Origin: Bernardetiaceae bacterium
Lineage (GTDB): Bacteria > Bacteroidota > Bacteroidia > Cytophagales > Bernardetiaceae
Direction of reading: 5' to 3'
NCBI GenBank assembly: GCA_020832465.1
Contig: JAFIER010000012.1
Coordinates: forward strand, 1 to 34,541
DNA length: 34,541 nt
Shown here: positions 32,289 through 34,541 of the stretch, piece by piece
How positions within the stretch are numbered: the stretch's first letter is position 1
How the letters are laid out: each line of letters opens with the position of its first letter
Program-made: the position numbers and the translations under genes
Notes under the pieces: model-generated
Seen by the model: the letters and a program-made list of their open reading frames with translations, nothing else
Told to the model about the DNA's origin: nothing
The model's database searches: none

Positions 32289-32523
32289 AATAAGTGAGCC
32301 TACCTACTTCGCAAATCAGGGCTAACATATCTTTAAACACTGGGCTTAGCCATAACATGTTTCAAAGAAACCTTATTGCTGGCTGGCCGATGTCTAATAG
32401 CCTGCTATTGTTTAATAATTCAAACTTAGTACCTAAATCCACAAACATACAAAAGTAATAGACATAAAACGATAAAATGACCTATAACAACGACAAAGCA
32501 GGCTATTGTATCGATTGATACTC

Positions 32524-32566
32524 CTTTTAGAAACAACATGGCCCTAAGCCATGTTGTTTCTAAAAG
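32524..32566. repeat. 19-bp perfect hairpin upstream of mdh
   Basis: CTTTTAGAAACAACATGGC pairs with GCCATGTTGTTTCTAAAAG around a CCTAA loop. It lies about 190 nt before the mdh start. No T-run is present. It could end a transcript or act in the leader of mdh. Confidence 0.75.
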
Positions 32567-32754
32567 AATCTGTAGCCACTTTGTTACCTTTAAAACGTAT
32601 GATAAAGGCTAATAGTTGTATGGTACACGAAAAAAAATTTATAAAAAATTTACAACTTTATTAGCGTTTGGATTAGAAAATACGGTAAAAATACTGTATA
32701 TTCGCACTATTAGCAAAAAAATTTATCAAACACTTAATTTTAAATACAAAAACC

Positions 32755-33684
32755 ATGAAAGTAACCGTTGTAGGAGCTGGAAATGTAGGCGCAACTTGCG
32801 CAGATGTATTGGCTCATCGAGAAATTGCCAACGAAATCGTATTATTAGATATCAAAGAGGGCGTTGCCGAAGGAAAAGCCTTAGATATATGGCAAACCGC
32901 ACCTATCAATTTATATGACTCGCGTACCGTTGGCGTTACAAGTGATTATGCTAAAACTGCTGGATCAGAAGTAGTTGTTATTACCTCTGGACTGCCACGT
33001 AAGCCAGGTATGAGCCGTGATGACCTTATCGCTACGAATGCTGGTATCGTAAAAAGCGTTACAGAAGAAGTCGTAAAACACTCGCCTGATGCAATTATTA
33101 TTATTGTATCGAATCCCCTTGATGTCATGACTTATGTAGCGCACGTTACATCTGGTAAATCAAGAAACCACGTCATCGGAATGGCTGGTATTTTAGATAC
33201 AGCAAGATACAGAGCCTTCTTAGCAGAAGCCTTAAATGTATCTCCAAAAGATATTCAAGCACTTTTGATGGGCGGCCACGGAGACACAATGGTGCCACTA
33301 CCCCGATATACAACCGTAGGCGGTATTCCTGTTACACAGCTCATAGATAGCGATAAGCTCGAGGCTATAGTACAGCGTACTAAAACTGGCGGCGGTGAGC
33401 TCGTCAAACTTATGGGCACCTCTGCTTGGTACGCACCAGGCGCAGCAGCGGCTCAAATGGTTGAAGCTATTGTCAGAGACCAAAAACGTGTATTCCCTGT
33501 TTGCGTAAAGCTCGAAGGAGAATACGGTATTGATGATTGCTACTTAGGCGCACCCGTAGTATTGGGAAGAGGCGGAGTAGAGCGTTTGATTGAAGTCGAC
33601 CTCGATGAAGACGAAAAACAACTCCTCGCCACATCGCGTAAGCACGTAAGAGAAGTTATGGAAGCTTATGACAAAATGAACTAA
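32755..33684 (+). CDS. mdh: Malate dehydrogenase (LDH-like class)
   Basis: Oxidises malate to oxaloacetate with NAD+ in the TCA cycle, in the cytoplasm. At 309 residues it has the size of the LDH-like MDH group. The Rossmann motif VVGAGNVGATCADVLA is at 5-20, with Asp32 expected to bind NAD. The substrate loop GLPRKPGMSRDDL contains Arg82, which favours malate over lactate, and Arg88. Asp148 and His175 (MGGHGDTMVPLPRYTTV) form the catalytic pair with Arg151. The start is the ATG at 32755. It converges with the hemolysin III gene, and two hairpins lie between them. Confidence 0.97.
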   Translation: MKVTVVGAGNVGATCADVLAHREIANEIVLLDIKEGVAEGKALDIWQTAPINLYDSRTVGVTSDYAKTAGSEVVVITSGLPRKPGMSRDDLIATNAGIVKSVTEEVVKHSPDAIIIIVSNPLDVMTYVAHVTSGKSRNHVIGMAGILDTARYRAFLAEALNVSPKDIQALLMGGHGDTMVPLPRYTTVGGIPVTQLIDSDKLEAIVQRTKTGGGELVKLMGTSAWYAPGAAAAQMVEAIVRDQKRVFPVCVKLEGEYGIDDCYLGAPVVLGRGGVERLIEVDLDEDEKQLLATSRKHVREVMEAYDKMN

Positions 33685-33715
33685 AGACCGACATAAGCAA
33701 CTCAAATATAGGCTT

Positions 33716-33748
33716 AGAAATAACATTTCTCAAAGAAATGTTATTTCT
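33716..33748. repeat. Core hairpin type 1 downstream of mdh
   Basis: 33-nt perfect hairpin identical to the core at 3110-3142: 15-bp stem, CAA loop. It sits 31 nt after the mdh stop and lacks the outer arms of family B or C. Confidence 0.85.
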
Positions 33749-33777
33749 GGAGAGCCTTTCTATAAGGTGAAACTGCA

Positions 33778-33826
33778 ATAAGCAATTTAAGCACTAACAA
33801 AACTGTTTAGTGCTTAAATTGCTTAT
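33778..33826. terminator. 20-bp perfect hairpin between mdh and hemolysin III genes
   Basis: ATAAGCAATTTAAGCACTAA pairs with 33807-33826 around a 9-nt loop. It lies just after the stop of the hemolysin III gene (minus strand) and could end transcription from both sides. No long T-run is present. Confidence 0.65.
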
Positions 33827-33832
33827 GACATT

Positions 33833-34468
33833 TTATACATAAACCAAAACCGCTACAAAATGGCAAGCACTGCCACCCATCACAAAAAGATGCCATATTG
33901 AGTGATGATACGGAAGGCGTTCCCACAAGAAAAAAATTACGCCTGCTGAATAGGCAAAACCGCCAGCTACAATCCAAGCAAAACCCTGCTCTCCTAAATT
34001 ATCTATCAAAGGTTGAATCGCAACAAGGGCAGTCCAACCCATAAGTACATAGCAAATCGTAGAAAAATACTTGAACCTACCGATAAAGAATATCTTATAC
34101 ACAATCCCCAGAAGCGCAAGCCCCCAGATAATGCCTAAAAGACTCCAACCCCAAGGGCCCCGCAACGTTACAAGCGCAAAGGGCGTATAAGAACCCGCTA
34201 TCAAAAGGTAAATAGCGATATGATCGAGCAGTTTGAAAAAACGCCTAAACTCCGAAGAGCTCGCATGATAAAGCGTCGAAGCCCCATAAAGCAAAACCAA
34301 CGACGAACCAAAGATGCCTACACTCACAATTTTGTAAGTATTTTTGCTCTCAGCAGACCACGCCACAAGCACAGTCAAGCCAATAACGCTCAATAAAAAC
34401 CCCAAGCCGTGCGTAAGAATATTTGCCAATTCCTCGCGCATATTTCTTTTAATGTCTCTGTTTTCCAT
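33833..34468 (-). CDS. Hemolysin III family protein (PAQR-type membrane protein)
   Basis: A 211-residue seven-helix membrane protein of the hemolysin III (HlyIII/YqfA) group of the PAQR superfamily. The conserved motifs are THGLGFLLSVIG near residue 19, STLYHASSS near 65, LDHIAIYLLIAGSYTPFAL and the C-terminal WHLFVMGGSACHF with two His. These are the His and Asp residues that bind a metal in PAQR proteins. The name is historical; haemolysis is not implied. The start is the ATG at 34466-34468. It converges with mdh and is alone in its transcript. Confidence 0.93.
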   Translation of the reverse strand: MENRDIKRNMREELANILTHGLGFLLSVIGLTVLVAWSAESKNTYKIVSVGIFGSSLVLLYGASTLYHASSSEFRRFFKLLDHIAIYLLIAGSYTPFALVTLRGPWGWSLLGIIWGLALLGIVYKIFFIGRFKYFSTICYVLMGWTALVAIQPLIDNLGEQGFAWIVAGGFAYSAGVIFFLWERLPYHHSIWHLFVMGGSACHFVAVLVYV

Positions 34469-34516
34469 AGCTCATAAAACAGCAAGCAAGTCCATAAAGT
34501 TTGATATTTTGAAAAA

Positions 34517-34541
34517 AACCACCCCTTTATCCCCTCCTTGA
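34517..34541. repeat. Family E repeat, truncated at window edge
   Basis: AACCACCCCTTTATCCCCTC-type sequence at the right edge, which is the inverse of part of 22696-22765. Only its end is within the window. Confidence 0.6.

Larger units (their letters stand above)
32071..32754. other. Long intergenic region with several hairpin elements, no gene
   Basis: This 684-bp divergent gap between the Sel1 gene and mdh holds the family B copy (32166-32288), a decayed family C-like core (about 32340-32395), a weak inverted pair AATAGCCTGCT/AGCAGGCTATT (32396-32507), and a strong 19-bp hairpin (32524-32566). I see no credible coding frame. Confidence 0.75.

Noticed and set aside
3110-33748. Recurrent 33-nt hairpins as a CRISPR array or as plain terminators only
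   Set aside because: Copies are scattered over the window without regular spacers, so CRISPR is excluded. Several lack T-runs and sit inside elements with target duplications, so termination alone does not explain them.
1-34541. tRNA, rRNA, integrase or complete IS transposase
   Set aside because: None was found by reading; all mobile elements seen here are too short to encode a transposase.

Overview
The window looks like a chromosomal segment of a Bacteroidota bacterium, probably of a Cytophagales-like lineage. The supporting signs are low GC, RHS tip cassettes, CAP-SPOR, Sel1 and DUF3352 proteins, paired SGNH hydrolases, an LDH-type malate dehydrogenase and one TAnnTTTG-type promoter. The lineage is an inference from gene content; no rRNA or tRNA gene was seen.

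Positions 1-3200 hold an accessory island on the minus strand. It contains a lipoprotein gene, an RHS C-terminal tip, a small gene overlapping that tip's stop codon (candidate immunity gene), and a second RHS tip running off the window edge. The two tips share a 204-bp, ~97.5% identical copy of the RHS core end and then diverge completely. This is the layout of displaced (orphan) polymorphic-toxin tip/immunity modules. A compact set of hairpins follows.

Positions 3200-14400 carry mostly housekeeping and envelope genes: FkbM methyltransferase, a small membrane protein, Hsp20, a DUF481-like outer-membrane protein, a type II P-type cation ATPase, a flavin-reductase-like protein, a DUF3352/MORN protein, an LprI-like protein, and a PadR regulator-PspC pair with a candidate operator.

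Positions 14400-24000 carry a TPR protein, an ECF sigma/anti-sigma pair, kdsA (metal-dependent class) followed by two SGNH hydrolases in a likely operon, and a DUF4870-like protein preceded by an 800-bp repeat-rich gap with a candidate structured RNA.

Positions 24000-34541 carry a CAP-SPOR protein, a YcxB-like protein, DinB, a 5'-nucleotidase-family lipoprotein, DNA polymerase III delta, a multipass GT-C-like protein, a Sel1-repeat protein, malate dehydrogenase and a hemolysin III-family protein.

The most distinctive feature is the intergenic DNA. At least three families of small palindromic elements are scattered through it. Family A is 91 bp, with three 100% identical copies, each flanked by a perfect 8-bp target duplication. 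Family B is 102-123 bp, with GGGTGTACG ends and 8-bp duplications. Family C is degenerate, with ACTATACATT ends. All three carry versions of the same 33-nt core hairpin, whose 15-nt arms are themselves 5-5-5 palindromes with complementary loops. Core variants differ by coordinated changes at all four paired positions. This suggests a family of non-autonomous mobile elements, or a structured RNA/DNA module carried by them, and it is the best candidate here for an undescribed system.
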